The notes below the pieces were generated by a model. That model was not told the origin of the DNA. It ran no database searches and was given only the letters and a program-made list of their open reading frames with translations. A program made the translations under genes and the position numbers. DNA of 64,000 bases from Halisarca cf. caerulea (lineage: Eukaryota; Porifera; Demospongiae; Chondrillida; Halisarcidae): positions 3,547,701 through 3,611,700 of the forward strand of contig CAUJGJ010000313.1 in NCBI GenBank assembly GCA_963170055.1. Direction: 5' to 3'. The number at the start of each line of letters is the position of its first letter. The first letter of the stretch is position 1. This document shows, one piece after another, positions 37,324-64,000 of the stretch.

Positions 37324-38637
37324 GATAAGTTTGGTAACTATATGACGCATATAGTTACATGCAGCTATATATGGTTTAATGTTCGTGGGGTGAAACTTTT
37401 GCGGATCTTAAGGCTATATAGCTTTCAGTGATTTCAGCTAGCGTTTTTGTATTTGCGGGCGGCCATGTTTTGCCATTACACAAGAGCCCAATCTAAATTT
37501 TCACAGATGTTAAGTTTCGCAGATGCATGGCCGAAAATCCTTGAGTACTGCAAACGTTTAGTCATGTGAAATTTAAAGCGTATGGGGTACTATATAATGA
37601 TGTAAAAAATGGTGATTTATACGTGTCACTCACTTCCGGTTCATTGCTCTTAATTGGCAGCAGTTCCAAGTTGCACTGGATTGGGCGGATGTAGATCCTC
37701 CCGTGGCCACATTTCAAACTTAACTGCAAGGGTATTCCACCTGTTCCGAGTGTAATCATTACCAGGTCTCTGGAGTTGGATAGGCACTTGAGAAATTCAA
37801 TCCCGCCAGCTGCACTGAGTTTAGGGAATGCTTTGACAAGTACTGCGACAGTTTGTACATAGGTAAACTCTAGGGAACTGAAGTATACCGTTTTTTCTCC
37901 CAAGTCAGACGCTGCTAAAAGTGACTTCTCACTTGGAGTGGGCACCCTTACCTGCTTTCTGTCTGCCAAGCACACGAATTTGTGCCACCAAACGGGACGG
38001 TCTTCTCCTGACTGACCTGTTCGCTTAGCTGGCAACTCACAACCACCCGCCGCCGACACACTTGACCGTTTCCTCCGTTTTCCCTTGTCGGTGTATGGGC
38101 CGAAATTATGTCGCTGCTCTCCTTCGATAGCTGCTCGAGTTCCTGTTCGGATCTCTCTCATGAATGCTAGTGCTCGTTCACACGAAGACGATCGTTGTAC
38201 TTCTACCGAAGAGGACGGCCCTGGCTCGTCTGAGTTACTTTTTGAGGCTGATTCAACTTGATGGCTACGTATCAGTTGCTGTAAGGTGGTCAAAATTTCG
38301 TTCAGAACTTCAGGATTTGTTGCCGAGTTCGACATCTCCGAAGATAGGGTCTGCCAAGAACCTTGCCGCCAGAGACGCTCACATGCAGCCACGCACATGC
38401 AGCCACGCACGTGTTCACGTGAGCATGTGTGGCAAAATCCTAACCTTAAAATCGATTACCAGATCGTTTTTGCAACAGTCAAAACGATTCTGGATCATCG
38501 GATAACTGGAGTACTTTTGTCCACTAGGGCGTTCCATAGAAAATTGAACTTTTAAATCGATCGATCAACTTCAAGTCTTGTAAGGCGATCTTAACGTAGT
38601 AAATCGTCATTCCATTGATGCCAGCACACGCTAGGAT

Positions 38638-38888
38638 ATGGAGTGGGAAGCTTTGTTTCTTGATCTGTCCAACTTCTTAGTCAGTATCGGAGAAAGAGAA
38701 GCAGGAGCAACCACCAGTGCAGCAGAATCTATTCTCGTGAGAATAAGTAGTTTTCAGCGAGTGCTGTATGCTATTGAGACTACTTTGCGCGATCATGATG
38801 ACGGAGATAGAGAGCTACAAGGAGTCTTACCCACTGTTTCTAGTTTACTAAGTGATCTTGAACAGATCAATACTCGTTGGATGTTCAT
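38638..38888 (+). pseudogene. integrase A N-terminal stump
   Basis: Encodes the first 83 residues of integrase A (starting MEWEALFLDL) and then leaves homology at the arm boundary. The frame continues with unrelated residues to a stop at 39003. It has no helix-turn-helix and no catalytic core. It still has the complete shared promoter. From 39004 to 39243 I see nothing. Confidence 0.85.
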
Positions 38889-39243
38889 TGGATGCGAAAT
38901 TTCTCGCTATATACGGTATAGTCTGGCCATGCAGCTAAACCATATAACGTGGACCACAATAATATATTATAATACTATAAGCGATCAAGGCTTGATTTAC
39001 TGACCTCCGACTCCTATTATAGTAATTACATAGTATTTATTATACAAAAACATACAGTATAACTAATTTGAATGATATGCATCACAAATGCACTAGTGTT
39101 TGACAAATTTAATACATGTAAAACATGTCCACTTGTACAATGTCATGTACGACATACGTGCATACTGTTACATATTTGTCAACAGACACGGAATTAATAA
39201 AACATTGCTATGGCTGCACTACATAAATCTACTTAGGTATGTT

Positions 39244-42200
39244 TCAAGCTCGAAGCTTCTGAAAACATGAACAAATCCATGCACATGGCTTGAGCACAAA
39301 ACAGTCAACAAAAGGCAAGAGAAGCAAGCCTAAACGCAGAGATTTCGCAGTATACCAGTCAACATCTAGTTCATACTTCTGTATCAACTCCAAACTCCTC
39401 TTCAGTGTAGAACGGCATTTGTCAAATTGGTTGCTCTTGCAGTAGGACAGAGTCAGAACAAGACAACAGTTAAACTCCTGGCCTGCCAACTCTGCTTTCT
39501 GCAGCTGTTTTAGAATGGGTTCAAGATGTTCACTTGCTTCTCTCGATTTCCCATTAGTCATGAGAGCACGTGCTAAGGTAAGAGACCTATTAATGTAGCT
39601 TCTCGATTTCTTGCCTATCACCGTCTCTGAAATGGCCACACACTCTCGAGAAATAGCCAATGCTTCCATGATATCAGCTGAAGAATAGGAGCTGAGCAAG
39701 AAACGGGCATAGTAGCTGAGTGCATTGGAAAGAAGCTGTGGATTATCCTTTCCACGTGTAATTTTAACAGCTTCTTCTAAACAAGCTCTGGCTCTGAAAC
39801 GGTCAACTCTCTTGCAGACATCAGCGTAATTGAACAGCAGAGTTGCATATTCCTTACTGTCTTTGCCATACCCTTCAACAACATACTCCCAGTTCTCCTC
39901 ATATTTCTGAATACCTTCCTTGTAAATGGGTCTCATGCGCAAAGAGAGAACAGTATCTGCTATGAGTTTTGGATTATTTTCTGAATTATGGACTTTTTTG
40001 GCTAATTCCAGAGATTCAAACCCAACCTTTATCGCTTCATGTACTTTCCCAGATATTTCCAATCTGTCAGCTTTCAAACAGCGATAGCGTACTCTTCGCT
40101 GCGTTGGAATACTTCTAGAAATCTCATCTGATTCAGCCATTTCAATACATTTATTAATAAACATTAGTTGAGTGCTTGTGTTTTCAAGGGACAGGCTAGA
40201 ATGATATGTTGCTTTGTATAGCACTTCTGGCATGTAGTGCCACTCATTAACACCCTCACTACTGTCAGCAGCACCAACTTTCTCATAGATCTCCATGGCC
40301 TTTTTGCCCAAAGCATACATGTGTGGCACAAAGTACTTCAATTCCCGTGTATGTTGTACTTGTTCTTCAGAAGATACCGTTGCTTGAAGTAATGGAAAGA
40401 GAAAGCTCTGCAAAGAGGAGATCCTCGACCACTGTTCCAGCATATCAGATGATAAAACCTTATGTGTAAACTGGTGAACATGATAGAGGTTAAAGTTTCT
40501 CTCGTTTGAACTGGAGGAGGTACAGGACATGGTACTTGAGATGAGTGGATAGTTTGTCAGCTCTCCAATTCTGATCTTCACCTCAGCATCAGAGATGCGT
40601 CTCTGACGACCAACCTTGGCTTTTACGAATTCCACAATCAAATTGTGAGGGACACTTTTGTGTTCAACAAATGCTATGGCAACAAAAGCAAGTTGAATGA
40701 CCTCCTCGTTGGCTACCTTTTCAAGTGCTAGACACAGAGATGCAGCCACAGATGTCTGCTTGTACAACTTTCTATTGTGCTGAATGCGAAATGCCGGCAG
40801 AAAATCTCTGCGATAGTGATTCCATGTGTATGAAGGATCGTCCTTTGTTTTTAATTTCTTGAACATTGCTGCAGAAATTAGTGCCAAGCTGTTATACCCA
40901 AGCTTCTTGACAATGGCCTCAAGTACTTTGTCATCTCCCGATGATCCTGATACCTCAACTAGTAGCTTCTTTGCAGACATCATGGGTAGCTGCAGACTTT
41001 CCTGGCGTATTACTTCAAGAGAGCCGTCTGGTTTGAATATCCCTTGCAGCTGTACCGTAATGATAACCTTACCTTTGCCCCAAGAGTTCATCTTTGTATT
41101 GAAGCTGTATGGAATGTATGGGAATAAGTCCTTTCCTTCTGCACTGTCAGGCGAATTCATCAAATTATCTACAATAATCAACCAGTCAGGATACTTAGAC
41201 AACTTCTCCCCGATCCCCTCAATAAGTGCAGCAAACTTTGCATCTAGCGTGCCCATTTCCTCCACGAACTTCACATCAACTTCCAAATGGCCTGCTACTT
41301 CTACATAAGACTTGTACAGCTCATCCCGATCACCAGCATGGAGGGTGCAAATGATAACTGGTGTTCTTCTGGATGCAAAGTAGTCTAGGTAACGATAGCC
41401 GAACTGCCTAGCTATCTGGCTTTTTCCCAATCCGGGATCACCCTCAGCGACAACGGTACTGATAGATGATGAGAGCTGTTCACCCCTCATTTCTAGCTTG
41501 GTAAAACACTCCCAGATGAGATCAGTGGCATCCTTCCTCTCCAAACTATACTGTTGTGGTGCTGGAATGAGCAAGCACTTCTTGTACACCTGTGCAGTGT
41601 GGATGAACATGCGTACATGCTATTACTTACAAAATACATACATTATAATAATATATGAAGTGCTGCATGGGCAAATAGGTGAATGTAGTGCAAATGCGCA
41701 GGCATACTGTTAATTCCTGATAGCATTACTGGACATTCTGATACACGCACATGCAGGTGTTTGTGTGTGTGTGTGCGTGTGTGTGTGTGCGTGTTGCAGG
41801 TAAGTACATGGAAGATTCATGATTTGTGGTTGCAAAGGACATTTTCTAGTTTTGACAGCTATGCGATTAAATTGTCACGCCTAATACTAATTATCACGTT
41901 TTTGCGGTGTGACCACCTTTCTAGTATTCAAGATTTAAATTGTTGCACCATCAATAGAAAGGATTCTGACCAACCAAATTATAGCAAATGGATTGCACTA
42001 ATCTGTAAACGTACAGATCCGAAAGTGATCGAGCTTCAAAAGCTCTAGCTTGTCTCTGCGTAGGAAGGTGTATAAATTAGCTTCTCTGCACTAAGTCTGG
42101 AATCTAGGAATCTTGGAGCTGATTACATAACCTGACAATGTGACCAGACGATACAAAACAAAGACAATTGTACATGCAAGGCAAATGTAGAGAATAAAAC

Positions 42201-43001
42201 ATGGACATAATAGGACAATGGCAGCCAGCCAACATGATGTAAATTGGAAAATGCGGCAAAAATTCCACCATCTATCAGAACACTTCCTTGCCCTTCAATG
42301 CCCATAAAGAGAATTTGAATGACCAAAAATTAGAAAAAGGGGTTTGGAATTGCGAAAACTAAGTCTGGTCATAGATAATACAAACCCTCCCTTGGTAGTC
42401 GGTGACACCATAGACAGCTTAGTCTGATGTGGCCGGACAGAATTCCTACATTTGCAGGAGGAAAACGGTCTGGAGACAATTGCATGTGTCAACAACGGTC
42501 CAGCAAAAAATACGGGTTTAAATGGAGGAATTCGGTCTGGCCACGCCAGACTATAGGGACACTACCCTTACGACGTACCTCGCTTCGTGGATCCTCCAAC
42601 AAATTGGATGATTGAGGACTCTTTTCACACTCTTTGTCTGGTACTGATCCCGATAAGTATTCTTCCAGACGATCGCATAGTCGATGAAAGGACTTCGTTT
42701 CTTTCAGTGCATCCAGAAATTCGCCTACTGTCACTGATTCTTGCTTCGAAATGTCTTCTAAAAAGGCAATTGTGGGACTGCATTTTCGCCTTGAGCTCTG
42801 ATTATGAATTCTACTGATTCGTTGCAAGTCCATATTTTGCAAAAATCCAGCTCTCGATCCAGCTTCGGCTACTTCTTTCCATTTTTCCGCAATGTCAAGA
42901 ACGCGACACACGTCTTGAAGAATGCCAAACGGAAGGGCAATGGACGGCAAATCCCTGGAAGGCTTTGGCAAGACGGGAGTCCATTCGATCACCTCGTTCA
43001 T
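39244..43001 (-). CDS. Death-like / NB-ARC / TPR protein (NB-ARC gene 2)
   Basis: Exons 43001-42579 and 41589-39244 give an intact 922-aa frame, with a good donor (GTACGT) and acceptor. Exon 1 is a Death-fold-like domain (LPFGILQDVC, EKWKEVAE, TVGEFLDALKE). Exon 2 has the P-loop GDPGLGKS (191-198), Walker B-like DWLIIVDN, a degraded GLPL site (NSLALIS), a winged-helix motif YHVHQF, and then a long TPR-like helical region. The same architecture and exon phase as NB-ARC gene 1 make them paralogues, clearly diverged. It lacks the strong C-terminal membrane segment of gene 1: the tail (LLLLPFVDCFVLKPCAW) is only weakly hydrophobic. The expected role is nucleotide-switched innate-immune or apoptotic signalling. 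It lies next to a decayed partial copy of gene 1. Confidence 0.85.
42420..42557. mobile_element. TAGTCTGG foldback element, about 135 bp
   Basis: 'tagtctgatgtggccggaca' at the left pairs with 'ctggccacgccagacta' at the right, and 'gaattcc' with 'ggaattc' inside. It lies in the NB-ARC gene 2 intron, 22 bp from the exon 1 donor. Confidence 0.75.
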
Positions 43002-43017
43002 AATTGCTTACAAATTA

Positions 43018-44146
43018 TGTAAGCAGACTTGGGATTGAAAAAATGGGTAAAAACTAACCGAGTGCACATTCCAAGAATCGATCAAAAACTAGTCTCGCGG
43101 TGCCAGACTAACCAAAAATCGCGCGAAAACCACCTGTAGGCCTTCGTCCAACCCTGACAAAAATGGAGGATAGGCCTGGCAACCAAATTGCAAATGAAAT
43201 TCTCACGCATTATTGGTAGATTACACCATAGATTCTCTAACCTACGTAGGTTAGAGTAATTATATATACAATGAAGTGTTATTGCATGAGTGAGTCCTGC
43301 AGAGTCTATATAAGCGAATACAAAAAAGGAAATGTATTAATTTTATTAAATAAAAGCAAACCAGTAGGCTAACTTAATTAAAGTAAATCTGCTTAACTCA
43401 TTAGTAGTGTTATATGCTGAGCAGAATACAAGTAGACTATAAATTGTCACAAAAAGTAAAGTGGAATATGGTGAATGAACAGCGTACACTCAGTATTGCT
43501 TTCTTATCCGCTAGTTTCTATAACATTATAATTATTATGCTCATTTTCCTGTACATAACGAAATACTTCAATGGCCATCATTTCTTGTAAAGGCTTCGTC
43601 ACGTGTGGACTACAGACCTTCAGCTACTTAGTTCAGCCACTACTCACATCCAGGTTCCTGACGGTAAACGCACCGCCACAAACCACATTGCATTGACCTT
43701 AATTGGCTGCATGTAAAGCATAATTATAATTAATTGGATTGAATTGAATTAATGTGCAACCAATTTTAAGTGTTAGGACATGGGGTAGGTTCTATAGGGT
43801 TCAGTATTGCATGGGGACAAATCTTTTTCATATATATACATGTATCAATGACCACAGTCTATACGGTTGAGAGGATCACCAACTAGGATAACCTCAAGTT
43901 AATATGCTTAATTATAGAAGATAATAGCTAACAACATTGCTGAGGAAATGTGGAATCGCATACAGCAAATGACTGATCTAATGCAATGATAATATATATA
44001 ATTTTCCACTAGGAATAATCCTCAATAATGTGCGCATCATAGGTGAAGAATCCCACCAATTCAGCCACCATGATACAGTATGGATAAGAGGAGGTAAGGG
44101 GTGAATTACACAGTCTTTAAGCAAGAATATATAATATATCTAAGAT

Positions 44147-44218
<72 letters not shown>

Positions 44219-44605
44219 ATGCACGGAGTGGAAATAGTAAAAACATGCATGCAGGTCATATCGTCAGGATGGGGGACTATGGGCAGCTCAGCACCACAAG
44301 GGATAGTGGCAGCCACTCATGCATTGTGACACTCCTTGCAACTATATCTGTTTCAAAGGTTATGTACTGGGGGAAATGAGGAGAGGAGACAACACCCCAT
44401 ACCCACCAAAATGCTCTATCATTTACAAAAACAATCAACACCCACATGCTTCTTTGTTGTTTATTCACCATTCAGTGACTTTGACTGCAATACCAGCCAG
44501 ATATATACGTAAGTTATATATTATACCTATACAAGGTTTAACGATAGGGAGATCTTGACTTGCCCTTCAAGTCCTTTGTGGCCAGTACAGAATTAATACC
44601 ATTCA
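43018..44605. repeat. duplicated 5' flank, copy 1 (upstream of NB-ARC gene 2)
   Basis: Collinear with 46486-47830. Shared landmarks, in order: 'ggtaaaaactaaccga', 'aaaaatggaggatag', 'caaatgactgatctaat', 'gtatggataagag', a CA tract, 'aggatgggggactatgg', 'aatgct...tcatttgta/caaacaatcaacac' and 'gagatcttgacttgc'. It contains a CA tract at 44150-44217. No gene is seen; it may hold promoter sequence of NB-ARC gene 2. Confidence 0.85.
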
Positions 44606-44617
44606 ATTCAAAGTTGT

Positions 44618-46155
44618 GCGCCAGGCCGAGGCAATCTTCCATACATTCCTTCAAGAGCTTAAGAGAGACTATACACAACTCAACAGCTATAAACAAAACT
44701 TCCGGAATCTCACACTATTGACATTCACTGCGTTCGTATTCAGACTTTCCTGCTTGACCTACAGCAAATATGTGTGGGGTGAGGTAGCTCAAGGTCCACA
44801 AGTCACTGACTTTCTCCAAGGACTGCTGATAAGTCAGAACCACTTGCAAGAGGGTTTGCAAATCCGGCTTGTATTTCACCGGCCGGAGCAGATACAAAAT
44901 TATACTCCATATTGGCAGTATGTCATGCATCACGTGCACCCCATGCATGTGGTAAAATTTACCACTATATGACCTCCTTTTTTACTGTGATAATCACTTC
45001 TGGTGTGGGACAGAAGAGGACACTCGGCAAGCTAGGCCTGTAGAGTCGACATTCGGCAAGCTAGGCCTGTAGAGTCGACACTCAGCAAGGCCTGTAGAGT
45101 CGGAGATATATTATTCCACTATAGCTCCTTGATCAAGTCCTCAGGGACAATCTTACATTCACAGTATGCCGACACCACAAAAGTAAGCTGAAATATCACA
45201 GATTCACACATTTTTCGGAGGGTAATCTCTACAGCAGTTGACAAGGACCTGCATGTGACGATATTGTCTTTTATTGACTAAATACTTCATTGCCTTGTCA
45301 AACTCCCTCATGTATTGTTTCCAACTATAAGAGCTATTTTCCTTCATCCTCAGTCTCTTGTACGCAGCAGTAGAGACCAAAGCCAATGGCAATCGCTTCA
45401 ACATCTCCGCAACCTCTTGTACATCCGCAGCACACTCAATGTCCACATCCATGCGTTCCAGAGTGGACCAGCTACAGCCACTTTCAACTTTCACCAGCAA
45501 CTGTACAGCACTGTGCAATTAAGGAGAATATGAAGTCCTCCTGCATGCATGGTGAATAACTGCCTGACAAGCACTAACTGTTATAACTTTCCTGGTTGCT
45601 GCATAGTAAGTAGAACCTTCCCCCTTGGAGCTGTATGGTACATACGTTAATATATCTCTCCCTGCATCCGTGGTTTCAGTCAAATTTTCCACATTATATA
45701 TCAACAATCACCAGCCAGTCACGAAAATTGTGCAATCTTTCACCCAAGCACGATTATCATTAATAGATCCAATTTACTTTGATAGGAGTCCCCCTGTACA
45801 TTGCGAATTAATGGAATCCATTTTCTCAATTCCCAGACACTGGGCAAATTCCAGGTACAAATGATACAGCTCTTCCAAGTTGCCAGCATGGAGGGTGAAC
45901 ACCACAACTGATCGCCCATTATCCACCTGCTCTTCAAAATATCTCTTGCCAAACTGCCTGTGTGGCAATTTGACTTTTTACCCGTCCCTGGATCACCTAC
46001 CATAATAACAGTTCCAAAATAGAGTCTTCTTGCAGAAAAGACTGAAACTTTGTCCAAATGAGATCAATATTATAGTATCTGCTCTCTCCAGTAGTGTTGG
46101 AGTATCTATGATGTAATGATCAGAATGGGGACTGTGGGCACACAGCTGCATAGGC
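44618..46155 (-). pseudogene. decayed partial copy of NB-ARC gene 1 exon 2
   Basis: Collinear with 13402 down to about 11935 of NB-ARC gene 1: P-loop region, Walker B-like segment, LPLALVS, and the stretch ending at 'ggccgaggcaatcttccata'. The reading is broken into pieces in different frames (46057-45740, 45707-45519, 45518-45204, 44948-44715). There is an extra base right after the P-loop lysine, plus stops, a small internal triplication at about 45025-45095 and missing segments. The last part of the TPR region is absent. Upstream, the intron with its CA tract is also copied. No Death-like exon is recognisable. Confidence 0.85.
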
Positions 46156-46485
<330 letters not shown>

Positions 46486-46492
<7 letters not shown>

Positions 46493-47361
46493 TGGGATTG
46501 AAAAATAGTTCCAAAAATTGGTAAAAACTAACCGAATGCGCATTCCAAGAATCGACCGAAAACCGCGGCGCCCAAAAAGAACCCACCTAGTCTGGCTTGC
46601 TAGACCCCCTTCTAACCCTGATAAAAATGGAGGATAGACCTGGCGGCAACCAAATCCACATTGCAAATGAAATTCTCAATATGGTGGATTACACAATCAA
46701 GTGTTATTGTATGGGTTAGGCCGTAGGTGTGTGTTGCAGTATTAAGTGAATACAAAAAAGGAAGTGTAGGAGTAGAAGCAAACCAGTAGGCTAACTGTAT
46801 AGCTAATAATGTTACATGCTGAGTAGAAAACAGGTAGACTAGATTGTCACAAAGAAGTGCAATACAGTTAATTAACACAATCCAACGGCATACACTATTG
46901 GTTATAATTATCCACCGTCGTACCTATGATTCTATAAGTAACTGAATAATATGTACTTGAAGTGTGCAAGCATAGACTATGGTGCAAGTTACCAGTGTTA
47001 AGTATTAGGGTTTGGGCCCGGGTAGATTCTATAGGTTCAGTATTGCATGGGAAGAATTCTTTTTCCTATACTTGTATATATATCAATATGACCACAGTCT
47101 ACGGTTGAGTAGATCACCAACTAGGATACTTCATGTTCGTAGAAGTTAATAGCTGTATAACAACATTGCAGAGAAATATGGAATCGTATACAGCAAATGA
47201 CTGATCTAATATATTAACAATAAGAGTTTTCCACTAGCAAAATCTGCAATTGTATGTGCATCATAAGTGAGAATCCCAGTAATTCAACCACCATGATTAC
47301 AGTATGGATAAGAGAAGGTAAGGGGTGAGCAAGAATATCTTAAATCACACACACACACGCA

Positions 47362-47436
<75 letters not shown>

Positions 47437-47830
47437 GTACACACACAAAGTGGAAGGTCAATTGGCAGGATGGGGGACTATGGACAGCTCAGAACCACAA
47501 GGGGTAGTGGCAACCACTCATAATTTGTAACACTCTTTGCAGCTACCTGTTCAAAATTTAAAGGCTCTGTAATGAGGAGAGCAGACGATCACCATACCCA
47601 CCAAAATGCTTAATCATTTGTATAAACAATCAACACCTGCATGCTTCTTTGTTTATTTCCCATTCAGTAAGTGCAATACCAGCCAGATATATATAGTGCT
47701 GCTAGACACGATGCATTGAAATAAATAAACTATATAAGCTACCTGTACAAGGCTTTTAAGGAGAGAGAGATCTTGACTTGCTCTTCAAGTCCTTTGTGGC
47801 CAGCACAGAATTACTACCAATTCAAAGTTC
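46486..47830. repeat. duplicated 5' flank, copy 2 (upstream of the pseudogene)
   Basis: Homologue of 43018-44605, somewhat shorter, with its own CA tract at 47347-47450. It places a gene-2-type 5' flank in front of a gene-1-type body, so the locus is chimeric. From 47831 to 48180 I see no gene. Confidence 0.85.
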
Positions 47831-48182
47831 CGAGAATCTGAACTGATTGCATTTGCTCAGAATAACAGATAGAAGAGGCCTTGAACAGTATGGCTGATTT
47901 ATAAATTACATCCATTCAAAACCTTGCCGGCGTGTGGTTATCACTGTGTGATAACTATAATTTATGCATGTCCCCTTTTTCCTTTGATCTTCCACATGTT
48001 ATTTACATGCACAGTATTTGCATGGATCAGCCCATCAACTGTCGGACAGCAGTTAGCTAGATATTAGATTAATATTATGATATGCAAGACCAGTCGAGCA
48101 ATATATATTACCCAACAAAAACCGCCATTGCTATAGCAACATTAGTTTAATCAATTATCCAATTGATTAATACTAATAGTAC

Positions 48183-48345
48183 TTAGTATATTAATACTAA
48201 TAGGCACTCAATTACCAGGGTAATTGAGTGCCTCTATCACCTCGTTCTATATACTGCAATATTATTATCCATGGTTCTACGCAAGAAAAGAAAAGCCAAT
48301 GAGTTCCGTATAACATTGGCAATGTTATACGGAACTCTGAACGGA
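48183..48345. repeat. two short hairpins upstream of the SAM/RA gene
   Basis: 'aggcactcaattacc' with 'gtaattgagtgcct' (about 48201-48233), and 'gagttccgtataacattg' with 'caatgttatacggaactc' (48301-48338). Both are near-perfect. They could be miniature elements or cruciform-forming promoter parts; the second ends about 130 bp before the start codon. Confidence 0.7.
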
Positions 48346-48469
48346 GCTGAAAGGGGTCAAACGCGTCATTCCTAATATGGCAGTCGTCTACGTTTCATAA
48401 CCGGTTTTCTGACTCCAGTACACTATAGTGTGTACATAGCGTTCTTGAAGGACTACTAGCGAGCCCACA

Positions 48470-62458
<13,989 letters not shown>

Positions 62459-62649
62459 GTGAGTTTGTATGAAGTGCACAAACACATGCTGTACAGATCT
62501 AACTGTGCATGGACATACAGTGAAACTTGTCCCATAGTGAGCCAAGTGACTGTGATCTTTGTAGGCAGGAGGTCTTTATGTATGTTACTGTATGTTACTG
62601 TATGTTATTGTATGTTATTGCATATGCTAATATAACAACGTTTGTACAT

Positions 62650-62832
62650 AAAGTACGTACATACAGTAAAACATGTCTATTGTGATGCCACTGAAGGAAC
62701 CAAGTACCTGTGGTCTCTGTAAACAGGTGGTCCTTGTACAGAGGCGATTTAGTATCACTGAGGTGGACAATGAGCCAGCCTACTGTGCTCTGTATTGACA
62801 GGTGGTCTTTAAGACAGGTTTTACTGTAACCT
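62650..62832. mobile_element. MITE-like element, inverse copy of the 59.7-kb family
   Basis: Bounded by 'tacagtaaaacatgtc' and 'gacaggttttactgta', imperfect inverted ends of about 16 bp with TA at the tips. Confidence 0.65.
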
Positions 62833-63016
62833 ATCACCTTGTGTGTTTGCGGCAGTGGTATTGCTCGTCTGCATCCATAGATTCTATTTGGATTGGGAGG
62901 ATGAAAATATTTGTATTACATTTCCTTATTGAGTCTTGTTACACTCTTGTGTGTTTGTGTAGAAACTTTATGCTTTTGCAAACATTAACAAATGTGGGGC
63001 TTCCTTGGTAGTGTAC

Positions 63017-63212
63017 AGTCAGACATCCCTTATTCACATGCATCCATTCTGGATGAAATTACAGATATAGTGAGGGAGGGAAGCGGATAAATGAGGGAGT
63101 AGTAGTATAGTGTACAGTAGGATCATTGCATATTCGCTCCAACAAAAGCTACTGCAGAAGGTGAGGGAACTTGATATCTGAGGTGCGGATAAGTGAGGTT
63201 TCAATGTATAGC
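63017..63212. mobile_element. MITE-like element, same family as 4478-4668
   Basis: Shares 'tacagtcag' at the left, 'agtagtatagtgta' and 'gcagaaggtgaggg' inside, and 'ctgaggtgcggataag' at the right with the copy in the P450 gene. Confidence 0.6.
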
Positions 63213-63637
63213 TCGCTTCTTGTTAGTATGTACTTCATTTCTGTTTGTTGTGTCTGTGGGCTCTGTGTAGACAGCACGCGGGAGCAAAGTGTATTCAATA
63301 GAAGCCCTTGCAGCTCAGCTTGGCCCCTGTATGGCAGTGTTGGTGGGAAACACGCAATAAGTGAAATTGTTTCATAATGAGAAACTGCGTCAAGAGAATT
63401 CCGCTATGTCAATTAGGTCATTCGTTCGTATTATGTACCAATGTGTGTGAATGTGAATATGCATACCTATTTCCTGGGTGGATCTGCATTCTTGTTACTA
63501 TTTTTATATTCTGCTCAAGTACAGTGCTGCACTTTGTAGGTGTGTCAAAGTGGAATCCCAGCAATGCATTCAAGTAGTGCTCACAATTGCGATGTCACTT
63601 CGAACACGGCATACTGTTACATGACCTGTATAGACTG

Positions 63638-63703
63638 TGTACTGTGCCCTGTGCCCTGTGTACTGTGCCCTGTGCCCTGTGCCCTGTGTACTGTGTGTTG
63701 AGT
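63638..63703. repeat. CTGTGCCCTGTGTA minisatellite
   Basis: Short tandem of 'ctgtgccctgtgccctgtgt' units. No gene seen around it. Confidence 0.85.
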
Positions 63704-63744
63704 CCTGTTTCATGTGTATATAGAGTGGAACACTGGTACAATGA

Positions 63745-63925
63745 GTCCTCTCTAATCCGACACTCAGTGGGACTCGAGGAAAGTGTCAGATTAGGAGGTT
63801 GTCGGATTACAGAGTGACTCTTAACATACTTTAATATGTCAATGCCAATGTCAATAGTTTGATGACTGTACCTTGTAAGACGGTCGGATTAGAGAGAATG
63901 TCAGATTGCAGACTTTTCACTGTAT
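63745..63925. mobile_element. MITE-like element with TCTAATCCGACA motifs
   Basis: 'tcctctctaatccgacactc' at the left pairs loosely with 'cggattagagagaatgtcag' at the right; it ends 'cttttcactgta'. This resembles the pogo/Tigger-like end at 19737. Confidence 0.5.
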
Positions 63926-64000
63926 AGCAAGATGAAAATTCCCACCCAAAGTTAATGCCTTGTTATATCAAACTTTGTATTAACCAACACTATGTTGTAT

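Larger units (their letters stand above)
34350..38335 (-). pseudogene. HECT ubiquitin ligase, frameshifted (HECT B, right arm copy)
   Basis: Mirror of the left-arm gene with the same eight exons; each exon position is 63894 minus its left-arm counterpart (first exon 38335-37634, last 34582-34350). It keeps the UBZ4-like finger, the HECT N-lobe and the catalytic cysteine. It shares the AGTAC duplication (34725-34734) that breaks the C-lobe frame. The only coding-region difference I noticed is a silent Thr codon change in exon 3. An identical disabling lesion means the arms were copied or converted after the gene died. Confidence 0.8.
33603..38888 (-). repeat. right arm of 5.3-kb inverted repeat
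   Basis: Mirror of 25006-30290. The outer break is after 'ttggatgttcat' at 38888, beyond which the sequence no longer resembles integrase A. The left locus keeps the complete integrase and the right does not, so the left arm is probably the donor. Confidence 0.95.

Noticed and set aside
63171..63577. Start of the PH domain exon of the SAM/RA gene
   Set aside because: An AG-bounded stretch near 63272 was considered but the translation has no PH-domain features and stops quickly.

Overview
This is a window of animal nuclear DNA, most likely from a sponge or another early-branching metazoan; the exact species is an inference I cannot prove. Genes are split by GT-AG introns. The coding content is animal-type: a clan-3 cytochrome P450, Death/NB-ARC/TPR innate-immune-type proteins, and a talin-binding/RA-domain adaptor. 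The non-coding part is packed with (CA)n/(TG)n, (AT)n and (CT)n microsatellites, minisatellites and short inverted-repeat (MITE-like) elements. There is no sign of operons, phage or CRISPR.

Layout. 1-10.8 kb: a P450 gene on the minus strand, twelve exons readable in one continuous 488-codon frame, with the last few codons probably beyond the left edge. 11.0-15.6 kb: a two-exon Death-NB-ARC-TPR gene (952 aa) on the minus strand with a C-terminal membrane segment. 16.4-39.0 kb: a mobile-element-like district built from HECT ubiquitin-ligase genes and DDE-integrase genes. It holds an intact five-exon HECT gene with a CUE domain (801 aa), a three-exon integrase (483 aa) converging on it, then a very long inverted duplication. 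The arms are 25006-30290 and 33603-38888. Each arm carries a second HECT gene with a UBZ4-like zinc finger, broken by the same 5-bp duplication. The 3.3-kb loop carries an intronless integrase (498 aa) and a decayed HECT start, and the right arm ends in an integrase stump. 39.2-43.0 kb: a second Death-NB-ARC-TPR gene (922 aa), minus strand. 43.0-47.8 kb: a duplicated 5' flank around a decayed partial copy of the first NB-ARC gene. 48.5 kb to the right edge: a plus-strand gene with an N-terminal SAM domain, talin-binding-like helices and an RA domain of the Mig-10/RIAM/lamellipodin (MRL) type. Its first long intron (9 kb) is almost entirely repeats, and the PH domain expected next would lie outside the window.

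How it fits together. The P450 and first NB-ARC gene are same-strand neighbours only 188 bp apart. NB-ARC gene 1 and HECT gene 1 are head-to-head over 0.8 kb. The integrase/HECT pairs share a short head-to-head promoter with a conserved CACGTG-containing core, at both the intact and the decayed copy. This recurrent pairing of an integrase with a HECT E3 that carries its own ubiquitin-binding module is the most interesting system here. All splice sites were read by eye; none is supported by transcripts.
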